A DNA stretch of 64,000 bases from NCBI GenBank assembly GCA_963921195.1, contig OY992537.1, positions 16,331,125 through 16,395,124 of the forward strand. The letters are read 5' to 3'. Below the pieces are notes generated by a model. It was not told the origin of the DNA. It saw only the letters and a program-made list of their open reading frames with translations, and made no database searches. This stretch comes from Pegoplata infirma (Eukaryota > Arthropoda > Insecta > Diptera > Anthomyiidae). Below, piece by piece: positions 43,915 through 55,737 of this stretch (its first letter is position 1; each line of letters opens with the position of its first letter). A program made the translations under genes and the position numbers.

Positions 43915-44929
43915 CGAAGGATTTCCAAAATATTAAGTTTCTAGAACCATTACGTCAGAAATAATCAAAAGTACCAAAGGTACACTTTTTTAGCCATGTT
44001 ACCCCACTAAGAAGCGGAATTTCCAAACAGTATTGTTCCCAGGACCATTTTTTCAGGAATATAAAAAGTAGCAAAATTACAATTTTTATCCCGCTAAAAA
44101 ACGAAATACTCTTTCCAGAATGTTTTTTCAGCCAAGAAACCTATATTCCAAATTTCAAATGTATTGGTTCATTATTCAGGAATTATTTTTAGTACCAAAA
44201 GTGCATTTTTTTACTCCTTTAGAAACGGAATTTTCGAAAAAAAAAAAAATTCCAGAAGGTTTTTTTTTAATCGAAGGATCCCATATTTCAAATTTTAAGT
44301 TTCTAGAGCCATTATTTCAGTGTATATAAAAAGTACCCAGATTACTCTTTTTTACCAATTTTCCCATTTTAGAAACGGAATTTCCAAAAAGTATTTTTTT
44401 CAGAATGTTTTTTTTTCACCAAAGAATAATACATTCCAAATTTAAAGTTTCTGGGATCATTACTTCAGGAAATAAGAGTGTACCAAAACTTAAAATTTTT
44501 GCCCCTTTTACCACCTAAGAAAAGGAATTTTCAAAAAGTATTTTTTCCAGAATGTTTTTTCACTTAAAGATCCTACATTCCAAATTTCAAGTTTATATTC
44601 TTCAGGAAATAAGAAGTACAAAAACTTCAAATCTTTACCCAATTAACCTTTTGTTAGGCAAAAGGAATTTTCAAAAAGTATTTTTTCCAGAGTGTTTTTT
44701 TCACTTAAAGATCGGACATTCCAAATTTCAAGTTTCTATGATCATTATTTTAGAATATATAAAACGTAACAAAAGTTCTATTTTTACCATTACCGAAGTA
44801 CAAAGTACCGAAAGTACATTTTTGACCACTTTTAATCTCTCTTTATTTTCCGAGAGGTGAGGCTTTCCAAATTTAAAGTTTCTATGATTATTGTTTCAGG
44901 AAATAAAAGAGCACCAAAAAGTGTACTGT
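43915..44929 (+). repeat. About 190 bp tandem repeat, right part, five to six units
   Basis: Units contain GAAACGGAATTTCCAAAAAG, TTCCAGAATGTTTTTTCAC, 'ttccaaatttcaagtttct' and 'cattatttcaggaaata', plus 'accaaaagtac'. They vary by substitutions and short indels, and the array grades into the 16 bp minisatellite. Confidence 0.75.
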
Positions 44930-46060
44930 CGGTACTTTTTACAAAAGGTAATTTTTTACAAAACGTACTTTTAACAAAAGTTACATTTTATAAAAGGTAC
45001 TTTTTATAAGAGGTACTTTTTAAAAAAGGTACTTTTTTTAAAAGGTATTTTTTATAAAAGGTACTTTTTATAAAAGGTACTTTTTATAAAAGGTACTTTT
45101 TATAAAGGGTACTTTTTATAAAAGGTACTTTTTATAAAAGTTACTTTTTATAAAAGGTACTTTTTATAAAAGGTACTTTTTATAAAAGGTACTTTTTATA
45201 AAAGGTACTTTTTTTAAAAGGTACTTTTTAAAAAGGTACTTTTTATAAAAGGTACTTTTTATAAAAGGTACTTTTTATAAAAGGTAATTTTTATAAAAGG
45301 TACTTTTTATAAAAGGTTTTTTTTTATAAAAGGTACTTTTTATAAAAGGTACTTTTTATAAAAGGTACTTTTTATAAAAGGTACTTTTTATAAAAGGTAC
45401 TTTTTATAAAAGGTACTTTTTATAAAAGGTACTTTTTATAAAGAGTACTTTTTATAAAAGGTACTTTTTATAAAAGGTACTTTTTATAAAAGGTACTTTT
45501 TATAAAAGGTACTTTTAATAAAAGCACTTTTTTATACAAGGTACTTTTTATAAAAGGTACTTTTTATAAAAGGTACTTTTTATAAAAGGTAATTTTTATA
45601 AAAGGTACTTTTTATAAAAGGTACTTTTTATAAAAGGTACTTTTTATAAAAGGTACTTTTTATAAAAGGTACTTTTTATAAAAGGTACTTTTTATAAAAG
45701 GTACTTTTTATAAAAGGTACTTTTTATAAAAGGTACTTTTTATAAAAGGTACTTTTTATAAAAGGTACTTTTTATTAAAGGTACTTTTTATAAAAGGTAC
45801 TTTTTATAAAAGGTACTTTTTATAAAAGGTACTTTTTATAAAAGGTACTTTTTATAAAAGGTACTTTTTATAAAAGTTACTTTTTATAAAAGGTAATTTT
45901 TATAAAACGTACTTTTTATAAAAAGTACTTTTTATAAAAAGTACTTTTTATAAAAAGTACTTTTTATAAAAGGTACTTTTTGTAAAAAGTACTGTTTATA
46001 AAAGGTACTTTTTATAAATTGTACTTTTTATAAAAGGTACTTTTTATAAAATTTCCAAAA
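44930..46060 (+). repeat. 16 bp minisatellite GGTACTTTTTATAAAA, about 65-70 units
   Basis: The unit GGTACTTTTTATAAAA repeats with few changes for 1.1 kb. It contains the palindrome TTTTATAAAA and a near-palindrome across the junction (AAAAGGTACTTTT). At the right end (about 45905-45965) several units carry the perfect form AAAAAGTACTTTTT. It directly follows the 190 bp repeat, whose units contain AAAAAGTACTTTT. Confidence 0.95.
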
Positions 46061-46363
46061 TTTTTCAAAAATTTATGTTATATCTTCTTTTGAGTGAAGG
46101 GTTTCACTTGGTCATTCTAACTGGACCTTTTCACTACTTTTATACGATTTTTTTTATTATTCTCCTGTGTTAGTTTTTCTCGTCTTTTCTTTTTTTATTC
46201 TCAATATTTTGTCCTTTCTGTAATAAAGTCAACAGCACAAAAATGAAAACATCTATACAAATGTCATGGAGTCATGAAATGCCAACAAAAAAAAAAGGAA
46301 AGAAGAAAAGTTCGAATAAAGAAATAAATTTTTATTGTAAGTGTATTAGAATATACTATACAT

Positions 46364-48033
46364 TAGGGTGGCAACAAAGTTTTAACTTTGGATTTTCACT
46401 ATCTCTCGGGCGGAATATCACACTGGCGGAATATGTGCAACATGGTCTTAAACTGATGTAGAACAAATTTTGAGCCAAATCAGATAACTGTAACTGCCCA
46501 GGCAGAAAAATACGAACGGGAGAGCGCTGGCAAAGTACCTTTTATGGTTGCTTGTGTGCTGGGAAAGCATCACAGTTTAGTACTTTCCCAGCGTCCAAAA
46601 TGATAACCACGGTAAACGGTATGCCGTTGCTATTTTAAAGCGCTTTGAAAGCGCTTTAAAAACAAAAAATATGGTACTATTATAGCACTTTTAGAACAAA
46701 AAAATGGGACGTATCTAAATTGTATACATAAGTCCATAAGACACAACTTTTTTTGGTGTTTATTTGAATAAAGAAATTTAATAAATTAGGAAAACAAATT
46801 TATTCACTCATTTATTAGGATAAAAAAATTTTGAACAAACTTTGAACAATTTTCTAAGTCCCGGAAAATTTTTTTTTGCAGTTTTCGTTGCGTTTTGGAA
46901 TAAAATATTTATTTAAAATGCTTTTAGGAAAAAAATTGTAAAAGTCCCGAAAAAAGTGGTGTATTAAACCGGAGTTTAAGGGTGATGTATCCGGAGTTTA
47001 AGACACTTCCTCACGAAAGAAACAGGTGTTTTTATTTAAAAGGTGTCAAGTTTGTAATATGTAGGTCATTGTGTATAAGTGACATATCATGAGAACTATC
47101 AAGGACCGGCCACTCATTCTGCAGGGAAATAAAAAATATTCCAATTGTTATACTTTGAACGGATTTAAATAGAAAAACATTGGCAAAGCGCTTGGAAAGC
47201 ACTTTTTCGAATTCATACTACCTTCTACACAAAAAATAAAGTGCTTTGCCGAGACTTTTTGTTTGGAACGGTTGGCAGTTTCTGCCTGGGTGGTGCCCAT
47301 TTCAGGTCAAAACTCTCAAAGGTAAAAAAAAATTCCATACAAGCAAAATTTTTTTTTTCGATTTGTTATTTTTTTTTTTGTTTTTTTAATATTATTAAGC
47401 TCTATTAGCTTATTTACGACAAAAAAAATCATTTCGATCTGACAAGATTTTCAGTTCCAAAAGTTACTGCGTAAAAATGATTTAAGACTGGCCTTACTCT
47501 AAAAAAATTCAATTTTTTTTTAGTTTTGACAAGAATTCATTAATGATTTGTCGTTCTTGTTTAAAGATTTCATTTTTTTTTTGTGACATCGTATTTCTGT
47601 CTGGGTCAAACACTGCAAAAATGGAGTTTTGGCCCTATTTTAGACCAAATTTGAGATGTCACTAAAATTTAAATAAATAATTTAAGAAACCCTTTTATAA
47701 AAAACGACAAAAATGTTTAATGTATGTATGCTTGTCAAAACAAAAAAATGTTTGAACATTTTTTAGTGTTTGCCCTTAACCAGCCCCAAAATTTTTTTCC
47801 GGGGTCACTTTTGAAACTAGAAAACTTGTCCGATGGAAATGAAATTTTTCGTCGTTAATTCGTTGTATGGAATTTTTTTACCTTGTACTTGTACGGGGCA
47901 CGGGTTAAAGTTCTCCGAATTGGCTTAAATTTGTTCTACTTTAGTTAAAGATCATGTTGCGGAATATTCCGATCGGGAGACATTCAAATTCCCCGAAAAA
48001 AAAAATTTGGCCATACATTTCGCTGCCACCCTA
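46364..48033. mobile_element. hAT-like foldback element, 1.67 kb
   Basis: It starts TAGGGTGGCA and ends TGCCACCCTA, with inverted similarity continuing over about 150 bp (for example TAGAACAAATTTTGAGCCAA against its partner near 47920-47945). The flanks are CTATACAT (46356-46363) and CTATACTT (48034-48041), an 8 bp duplication with one change. No transposase is present. A second foldback element is nested inside at 46497-47290. Confidence 0.8.
46497..47290. mobile_element. Nested foldback element with CCCAGGCAGAAA ends
   Basis: CCCAGGCAGAAA at 46497 is matched inverted by TTTCTGCCTGGG ending at 47290. Further inward, GAACGG and GGCAAAG words are also inverted partners, and GCGCTTTGAAAGCGCTTT forms a local palindrome. 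No clear target duplication is visible, so it could also be an internal module of the larger element. Confidence 0.6.
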
Positions 48034-48041
48034 CTATACTT

Positions 48042-49319
48042 GCACGTACACATATTTTTAACAGTAATTGGATGAAAAAAAAAAACATAACAAAAAACGG
48101 AAGTCTCAAGGAAAAGATATAAACACCTGAAACTCTAAGATACTCGGTACTAAATTTGTTACACTTTTCTTCATATATTTAGTTAAAATAAAATAAAACT
48201 AAATATAAAACCTTTATCTTACTTTAGCAACTTTAACAAACATTAGAGGAAACACTTGGGTTAATAGGAAAAAGACCGGGTGATCGGTATGTAAGGAAGG
48301 ATGGCACCCAATGGAGCTTTACGTGTATTAACGTTGATTTAAAGGATTTGCATGTTTTAGCACGGTAGAAAATATTTAGTTAGTTGCTTTAGCTGATTTT
48401 TGATATTTAAGAATAAAAAAAAAATATGTACTTTAATTTTAGTTAAGATACTTACTAAAGTTATAAATATATTTATAAATGACCTTTTAGAGTTGGTGAA
48501 AAAAAAACTGTGAATTGACATTATGTTAACTACAATTTGCAAAAAAAAACTTTAAAAGATTTTTACAGAAAAAGTGACATTTTAAAATCACGAGTTTTAT
48601 TTAAAAACTTTTTAATACACAGAAAAAAATTTTGCTTGAATTTTCTTGAACGATTTTAATTCGATCTAGGGATGTCCACCTGTCTGTTAAAATGGCGATC
48701 ACTGCCAAAATATCACACAAAGATATTTAACTGTATCTATAAATACCCAGCAGGAAAACGGTGTCAATAGATCCAAAATCATCTATCCCACGACTGGTGT
48801 AAACGGAACATGTCACTTCAATGCTTTAAATAGCTTATTACGTGACAGACGAAAATTGGACTTATCTCTAAACCGTTTAAAAAATGTTTAACTCGTGACC
48901 GGAGACAAAATCAAAAATTTCTAAATCACGAACATTTTTTTCAAAATTTTCCACAATACGTTTTTTGGGCATTTTAGAGTAAAAAACTTCATAAAAAAAG
49001 TTTAACTTATGTTCATATAAAATGCTTTTAGGAAAACAATTTTAAAAGTTCCGAAAAAAGTTAAGTTAAACTTTTTGGATTTTTTTCTTGCGTTTCGGAG
49101 TAAAAAAATTTATAAAAAAACCAAAAAAAATTTTGAAAAATTTTTCGGGTGCCGAAAAAAATGTTTGTCCATTTTTTTTTTTGCGTTTTGGAGTTAACAA
49201 ATTATAAAGTTTTTTAAATTTTTATTAATTATAAAAATTAGTTATTTATTCTACCTTTAATTGTAAAATGAAATAGAGTTTATTCCAGTTCGTACCTTTC
49301 AGTACCTTTAATTGTGCAA
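48042..49319. other. Non-coding spacer with repeat fragments
   Basis: At about 48660-48720 there is a fragment like that at 21300 ('ctgtctgttaaaatggcgatcac'). From 48890 to 49190 the phrases 'cgttttggagtaaaaaa' and 'ccgaaaaaa' recur in degenerate form. No gene is seen. Confidence 0.4.
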
Positions 49320-49430
49320 TGAAATAGAGTTTATTCAAGTTCGAGGCTAATTTCCCCATTATGAATTAACATAACAAGTAGGGAAATTGGCCTCAAACTG
49401 GAATACACTCTATTTCATTTTGGAATAAAC
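49320..49430. repeat. Inverted repeat with GAAATAGAGTTTATTC arms
   Basis: GAAATAGAGTTTATTCAAGT and GAGGCTAATTTCCCC on the left are matched inverted by GGGAAATTGGCCTC and CTGGAATACACTCTATTTC on the right, around a short loop. The left arm is partly duplicated just upstream (49270-49295). A related word lies near 27390. Confidence 0.65.
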
Positions 49431-49564
49431 TCTAAAAAATGTTGTGTCGGGGAATTTTTTATAGATGGTTCTTAAAAATGTATTTCTAAACGCAATTTTA
49501 ACGATTTTTTACTCTAAAACGCAATAAAAAATTGACAAAACATTTTTATGTCCCAATTTTTATT

Positions 49565-50290
49565 TATACCCCACACCACTCTGTGGTACAGGGTATAATG
49601 AGTTTGTGCTGATGTTTGTAACTACCCGAAATATTGGTCCTACCCCTACCTTCAAGTATACCGATCGACTCAGAATTACTTTTTGAGTTGATTTAGCGAT
49701 GTCCGTCCGTCTGTCCATCTATCGGTTTAAGCACGATACGCAATTTTCAATCAATTGACTTGAAATTTAAAACTTAAGCTTCTATTGGCCCAAGGACAAA
49801 GCCTATTGAAATTGGAAAAAAATCGGTATATGTTAAGACCTAGCCCCCATACTCGATCGATTTTAAGTCGATCTAGCGATGTCCGTCCGCCAGTCCGTCT
49901 GTCAGTAGGAAACACGCTAACTTTTGAAAGACTTTACAAAGGCTACTGAAGTTTGGCATATATGTTGGTCATTTACCTGGTCAGGTTGGTATTGCAATCC
50001 AGCCAAATCGCTCCAATGGTTCAAAGTGATGAGTAAAAGAGTAAATTTCGGCAAGGGTTTTTCGCGAATTTACGAGATAAAAAACAGTATAACTTTCGAA
50101 AGACAATAACGAGACTGCTGAAGCTTTGCATGTATCTTTGCCGTTTCCCAGGTCTGTTTGGTATTGAATTTCAGCTCAATCGGTCCAGTGGTTCAAAAGT
50201 TATAAGCAAAACCCTGAATTTCAGATTGCTTCATTTTAAATGCCACGTGTTACCAAGTTTTAAAAGCATTGGTGATAAATTAACAATGCT
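49565..50290 (+). repeat. Calyptrate-type dispersed repeat, second copy, rearranged
   Basis: The opening hairpin is at 49568-49594 and the first 280 bp follow 34741 onward closely. From about 49855 it continues with a different module (GTCCGTCCGCCAGTCCGTCT, AACACGCTAACTTTTGAAAG, and the phrase 'ggttcaaaagttataagc'), which also occurs at 55560-56210 and 59210-59400. Confidence 0.6.
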
Positions 50291-50379
50291 TTTCAAACTT
50301 TTTATTTTTTTTATTTAGTTTTAAAGCAATGCTTTTTAAACTTGTTTAGTTTTAAAAGCATTGGTAACTTAAAAATTAC

Positions 50380-50560
50380 ACTCGAAAAAAATTTTACACT
50401 CAAAAAAAATTTTACACTCGAAAAAAAAATTATTTTTTTTTTACAAAAATGACACGACTATGTGTACATACGTACGTGCGTGCATTCACTCAGAAATATT
50501 TTAACAGTAAAAATAACATTACACTCGAAAAAAATTTTACACTCAAAAAAAATTTTTAAT
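50380..50560 (+). repeat. Cluster of TACACTC(A/G)AAAAAAATTT motifs
   Basis: TTACACTCGAAAAAAATTTT and TTACACTCAAAAAAAATTTT occur five times in two groups either side of a short CGTACGTGCGTG stretch. They match the ends of the TA-flanked element at 52839 and may be stacked terminal fragments. Confidence 0.55.
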
Positions 50561-52838
50561 TTTTCCTTTTTTTTAAAGTTTATTGTCACTTTAAAAAAAA
50601 GTTTTTTACTCAAAATAAAATATTTCTAATCAAAATTGTTAATTTTTTTTCACGGTAAAAAATTTGTTATCCTTAAAAAAGGCATTGTTTACTTTTTACT
50701 TGTTTTTAATAAATTTTATTCAATTTTACCTTTTTTACTTGTTTTTAATAAATTTTAACTGAACTTAAACTAATTTGTTTTTTAAGAAATATGTCTTAAA
50801 AATAAAGATACGTTTCTTAGATTTGAGGAAAATTTCTTTGGCGGTAAGATTTTTTTCCTTAAGGTAAGTAATCACGTGAAAATCTGTCAAACTCCGTAAA
50901 AAAAAAAACATAAATTTCACACTAGCTTCACAAAACCGTAAAAACTTCGCTGAAGAGGTATTCTGTTCACAGGTGAAAAACCGGGAAAATAACCCGGTAT
51001 TTGTTGCAGCAATACACATCAACACTATTTGCAAATGTTTTTTAAATTGTACAGACAATTTTTAAAAGCGGTGAAATTTGATATTCAGGAATAAAATGAA
51101 GCATTTATTTGTTGGCACTATAAACATTTATTTTATCAGATTAATAGACAAAAATTACAAAAAATTGTAAATTAATGATATTTTGTGCATGCCGATGCAT
51201 GTGGCTGTCAAATTTTCGCTACAAATTAATTGATGTTTCGAAACATTTTTTTCACCGGTGAACAACTTACGGGACTTTATATTAAAAAACTCCATTTAAA
51301 GAAAACTATGAACTATTTATAGGCAAATGAACTTTTTCCTGATAGTTAAGAAAGTTTCTCATTTTTTAGTTAAATTTAACTAAATTTTAAGAAAATTCAT
51401 GATAAATTTTTAAAGACATTTTTTCTTAAATTTTAGTTATGTCTTTTTTTTCAATGCAGGTGATGAAACCGTTTCATTAATATGAAGAAGCATTTTTCTT
51501 TAAGTGTACACAAATTAAAAGCACAGGAAATGAAAATTTCTGTAGAAATATTTTAAACTTTTTTCATGCTAACTGCTTAAAGCGATATTAGAAATTGTAT
51601 TATTTTTACAATAAATTTTTGTGTAAATATTTTTTTAGGCCACTTAATTTAACTAATTTTTTTGTTTTTCTGAATTTGCAAAAATTCCAACAGTGTGCCA
51701 CAATAAAATTTTACTACATAATGGCAAATAGTCTGTCTAATGCATATTTTAGTATACTTCAAACAAAAATTGCTATTCTGTTTGTTCCGCCTAAAATCAC
51801 GTAAATGTATCATGAAATCTAAACATTTTGTTGCCTAACAATAATTATTTTATAGATACAAATACATCCGTTTTTAATGTATAATATGTATGGTTGTCAT
51901 ATGTTGAATTTCCTTTGTATCGTTAAACATGAAAATTAGCTGTTAAAAAAAAAAGAGAACCTTTAGAAAAGTACACTTTTGTACAATTTGAAACACTTTT
52001 AATGATGCTTAACCACTTCATGAAAACTTTTTCGTTTTTCCCATTTTCTGTTTTTTTTTATAAATATTTAACAATATTAATACTAATGGCAACAACAATT
52101 TAATGCCTTTTAACATTAAACAAGTAAATGAATATGAAGTATCCTTATTATTTCTTAATGATGCCGAACAACATCAAATGAATATGAAATAATAATGATA
52201 GGCTGAAATTTCATGTTAAGAGGAAAGAAGAAAAAAAACGTATTGAAAATTAAACTTTAAATTGATAGACAAAAAATCTTTTAAATTGATACAGGAAATT
52301 TTTGTAATTATTTTGGTGTTAAAAAATAAAAGAGTTGCCACAGATAAGGCTGGGACACATTTTCCCTCGTAATATTATTTTTTATATTCACGCTCAAACA
52401 GAACTATGAACCCTATCCGATTCTGCCCATTTACGATTAGTTAGTAAGTTAGTCCAGTTCAAACCACTGAAGCTAAAGCCTTGAAATAAAAGGTACGCAT
52501 TCCGACAGAGCCTACAAATACGGAATTTTTGCTAATTCCGATTATAACAAGTAAAAAAAGTTAAATTCGACTTGGCCGAATCTATGAATACCCTCCACAA
52601 TTCCCTTTTAAAGGATAGTAAGTTTTCTAACTTAAAATTAAAAATTTCGACTTGAAATATTTTATTTTAAGTAAAAAACTTTTTTTGTCATTTTTGTAAA
52701 AAAATATAAAGAAATACTAATTTTTTTGAGTGTAAATTGTTTTTCGAGTGTAAATTTTTTTTAGTGTAAAAATATTTTTGAGTGACAAAAATACTTTTAA
52801 AAGTAATTTTTAGGCTTACCAATGTTTTTTTTTTGCTA
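50561..52838. other. AT-rich spacer with dispersed repeat fragments
   Basis: At 50760-51460 a stretch with 'gaggaaaatttctttggcggtaag' and inverted or related phrases resembles 59400-59640, another dispersed repeat. The rest (51460-52540) is plain AT-rich sequence. No gene is recognised. Confidence 0.4.
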
Positions 52839-53717
52839 CACTCAAAAAAAAAAACTGTAATGTTAGCAAAAAAAAGCTTGTAAACCTACAAGAAAATTTG
52901 CTGATTTTGAACCCACAATTTTTTTGCTAAAGTTAGCAAAAATGTTTTGCCAATAATTAGTTAACAAAAAAATTTTTTTTTGACACATTTGAGGACCCCA
53001 TTGGGTTCGGACCCGATAGGTCCAGACCCCGATGGGCCTAGACCTAGTTAGGTTCCTTAAAAATCGTCATCGTTTTTGATCCAAAATTTGTGACCGTTTC
53101 GCTCTACCTTGCTTAGTTTTTGAGATACGTGATTATAGGGGACCACTGGGGTCTTGAGAATTTAAAAACTCGATAACTTCAAAAATATTACTCGGAGAGC
53201 TTTTGACTATTTTGCGGTCTTGTTCTACGTATTGAGGGCATCAAAAAAGATTTTAGACTTTTTGTTGTGTCGGCAATATTTACCGAGATATGGGCATTTT
53301 AAAATTTTCGGGAATGCTAACTTTTTTAGATCCAAAGTTAGGGCCCATTAGGGTCCACACATGTGAAGAGGACCCGCGAAAGTATGGAGATTCTAAGAAC
53401 CAAAAATGCCCTCCATTTTGCTCTATCTGGCTTAGTTTCCGAGATAGAGCCATTTAAAGTTTTCTGAAAATAAAAAAAAATTTACCATTTATTTTTGCTA
53501 ATGTTAGCAAAAAATCTTGGAAAAATGTTGTCAACTCAATTTCAAATCTTAGCAAAAGAAATTAGTTCAACGTTTGTTTAAAATTGCTAATGTGCTAAAT
53601 GAAGTTTACAAGAATTTTTTGCTAACATGCTAATCTCAACTAAAAATTTGCTAAAAGTTAGCTAACTAGCATTAGCAAAAAAAAAATAGTAAATCTACTA
53701 ACGTATTATTTTGAGTG
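52839..53717. mobile_element. TA-flanked TIR element, complete copy (879 bp)
   Basis: It starts CACTCAAAAAAAAAAACTGT and ends with ATTTTGAGTG, flanked by TA on both sides (52837-52838, 53718-53719). The terminal ~150-250 bp are rich in GCTAACATTAGC-like inverted words. The inner part holds GACCCGATAGGTCCAGACCC and 'ttttgctctatctgg'. A partial copy is at 38178-38901. TA flanks suggest the Tc1/mariner group, but TA could equally be read as part of the ends. No transposase is present. Confidence 0.7.
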
Positions 53718-53719
53718 TA

Positions 53720-55545
53720 GAAATGACAAAAGACGATGGCACGAGACACTAGCTTGTGATGCCCAAAAAGCATCTTAAGAACATAGATCCAAGGATCTAT
53801 ATGCAATCACTAAAAAACTCACTGGTAAAAATTTCGTGAATACAAAACCACTTAAGAACAGCGAGGGAGTATTATCAACATTTAGGAATGAACAATTGGA
53901 AATATGGAGACAGCACTACTCTTGTATGCTTTCAAACCCACCACATAATCTTTCGAATATTTGCTCATGTCCATCCCATACAGTCAGGCAGGATATATCA
54001 ACTGAATGTCCTGATATTCTCGAAGTGTTAAACGCTATTAACGCTTTAAAGGCAAACAAGGCACCCGGTGTTGATAATATAGCCCCCGAAATGCTTAAAG
54101 CTGATCCCCAATTAACAGCTAACATTCTGCTACCCCTCATCGAGAACTTTTGGTTATCATTTGAACTCGACGCAAATCTTAAGGAAGGTATAATTGTGAA
54201 CATCCCTAAAAAAGGCGACCTTACCGACTGCAGGAACTGGAGAGGTATCACAATCCTTAGTGCAGTTAATAAAATTATAGCGCATATCATCAATAAAAGA
54301 ATCTCGGATGCTATAATGGATGATCTTAGACCAGAGCAGGCTGGATTTCGTCCACAAAAATCTTGCGTTGACCACATCAATAGCTTGCGAATCATAATTG
54401 AGCAGTCCGCAGAGTGGCAGTCCCCCCTCTACATGGTCTTTATCGATTTTGAAAGAGCTTTCGACAACTTAAGCCATAATGCAATATGGAGCGCCTTTGC
54501 GTGTAAAGGTGTTCCACCTAAGATCATCCAACTCACTCAGGCACTGTATGCAGACGTTAAATGTAGAGTTGTTCATGACAACGCTCTAAGTAACAGCTTT
54601 AATGTGGTAACCGGAGTGCGCCAGGGATGTATACTATCACCCCTTCTCTTCAACATTGTCCTTGATGTGATAGTGCGCAATGCCACTCAAACAAATAGAG
54701 GTATAAGATGGGGGCTTACTCAACAGCTTGAGAGTCTGGAGTACGCCGACGATATCTGCCTCCTATCTCACAGCTATCGTCATATGTCAGCTAAACTAAA
54801 ACCCCCGAAACCGAAGCTGCAAAAGCTGGATTAAAAATTAATATTAGAAAGAGTAAGGTAATGCGTTGCAATACCCTCAATAACAGCAAATTTAAAATAC
54901 AGGATGTTGAGCTAGAAGAAGTAAAGTCGTTTTGCTATCTTGGTAGCATTTTAACACATACAGGCGGCTGCAGCAATGATGTGGCCTATCGAATGTCAAA
55001 GGGCAAGCAATCATTTGGCATGTTGCGCCCTGTATGGAAGTCTACCTCTATTTCGGAACACACTAAGATTAGCATATTTAATTCTTGCGTCAAATCGGTG
55101 CTCCTTTACGCCTGCGAATCATGGAACACGACATCACGTGAACTAAACGCCATTCAGGTGTTTGTTAATCGCTGCCTGCGTAGGATCCTCAAGATATTCT
55201 GGCCAAACACCATATCCAACACTAACCTTTGGCAACGGACAAACCAACGGCCAATTAACATCGAGATCCTTAATCGAAAATGGCGCTGGATAGGTCACTC
55301 GCTCTGTAGACCACATGGCGACCCTACTAAATCTGCGATTGACTGGAACCCCCATGGTAACGCAAGAAGAGTTGGCCGTCCGTCGCACACCTGGAGACGT
55401 CAACTTGAATCTAAAGTAAACCAAAGCGGGCTAAGCTGGAGGGAAATTAAACATCTAGCATCAAACCGGATCGAATGGAAAGAGTTCGTTGCGGCCCTTT
55501 GTTCCTACTAGGAACCACAGGACATAATATATAATATAATGTTTT
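53720..55545 (+). pseudogene. RTE-like LINE, 5'-truncated, reverse transcriptase nearly intact
   Basis: From 53720 the plus strand encodes a non-LTR reverse transcriptase without its endonuclease. An early stop lies near 53777; the frame then runs through ALKANKAPGVDNIAPEMLK, NIPKKGDLTDCRNWRGITIL, RPEQAGFRPQKSCVDHI, FIDFERAFDN, GVRQGCILSPLLFNI and the catalytic LEYADDICLLSH to 54834. A one-base shift within AAAACCCCC (about 54797-54806) moves the frame, after which ETEAAKAGLKINIRKSK and the C-terminal part (FCYLGSILTHTGG, CLRRILKIFWPNTIS, RKWRWIGHSL, WRRQLESKVN) continue to a stop at 55511. The 3' end has a short AATATAATATAATG tail, not poly(A). The clade is recalled as RTE-like, unverified. 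It starts just after the TIR element. Confidence 0.85.
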
Positions 55546-55554
55546 TTAAGCTGG

Positions 55555-55737
55555 TTTTTTTTCAAGCTCTGTTTTTTCAACACGTGAATTTAAGGTAAAA
55601 CCAATTTGAAATTCATGGTTTTGTTAATAACGTTTGAACCACTGGACCGATTTGGCTAAAATTCAATTCGAAGCAGGCCAGGGGAATGAAAAATATATAT
55701 GCCGAGCTTCATCGAAATTCGCTCTTTTGCTTATAAC
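55555..55737 (+). repeat. Dispersed repeat module, left part
   Basis: The phrases 'aataacgtttgaaccactggaccgatttgg' and 'cttttgcttataac' match modules at 50150-50220 and 59245-59340. The module continues at 56049 after an inserted hAT-like MITE. Confidence 0.55.

Noticed and set aside
44930..46060. Telomere-like or CRISPR-like repeat
   Set aside because: The 16 bp units are directly tandem with no spacers and no chromosome-end context; it is a minisatellite.
53916..54395. 159-codon minus-strand frame
   Set aside because: It is antisense to the LINE reverse transcriptase.
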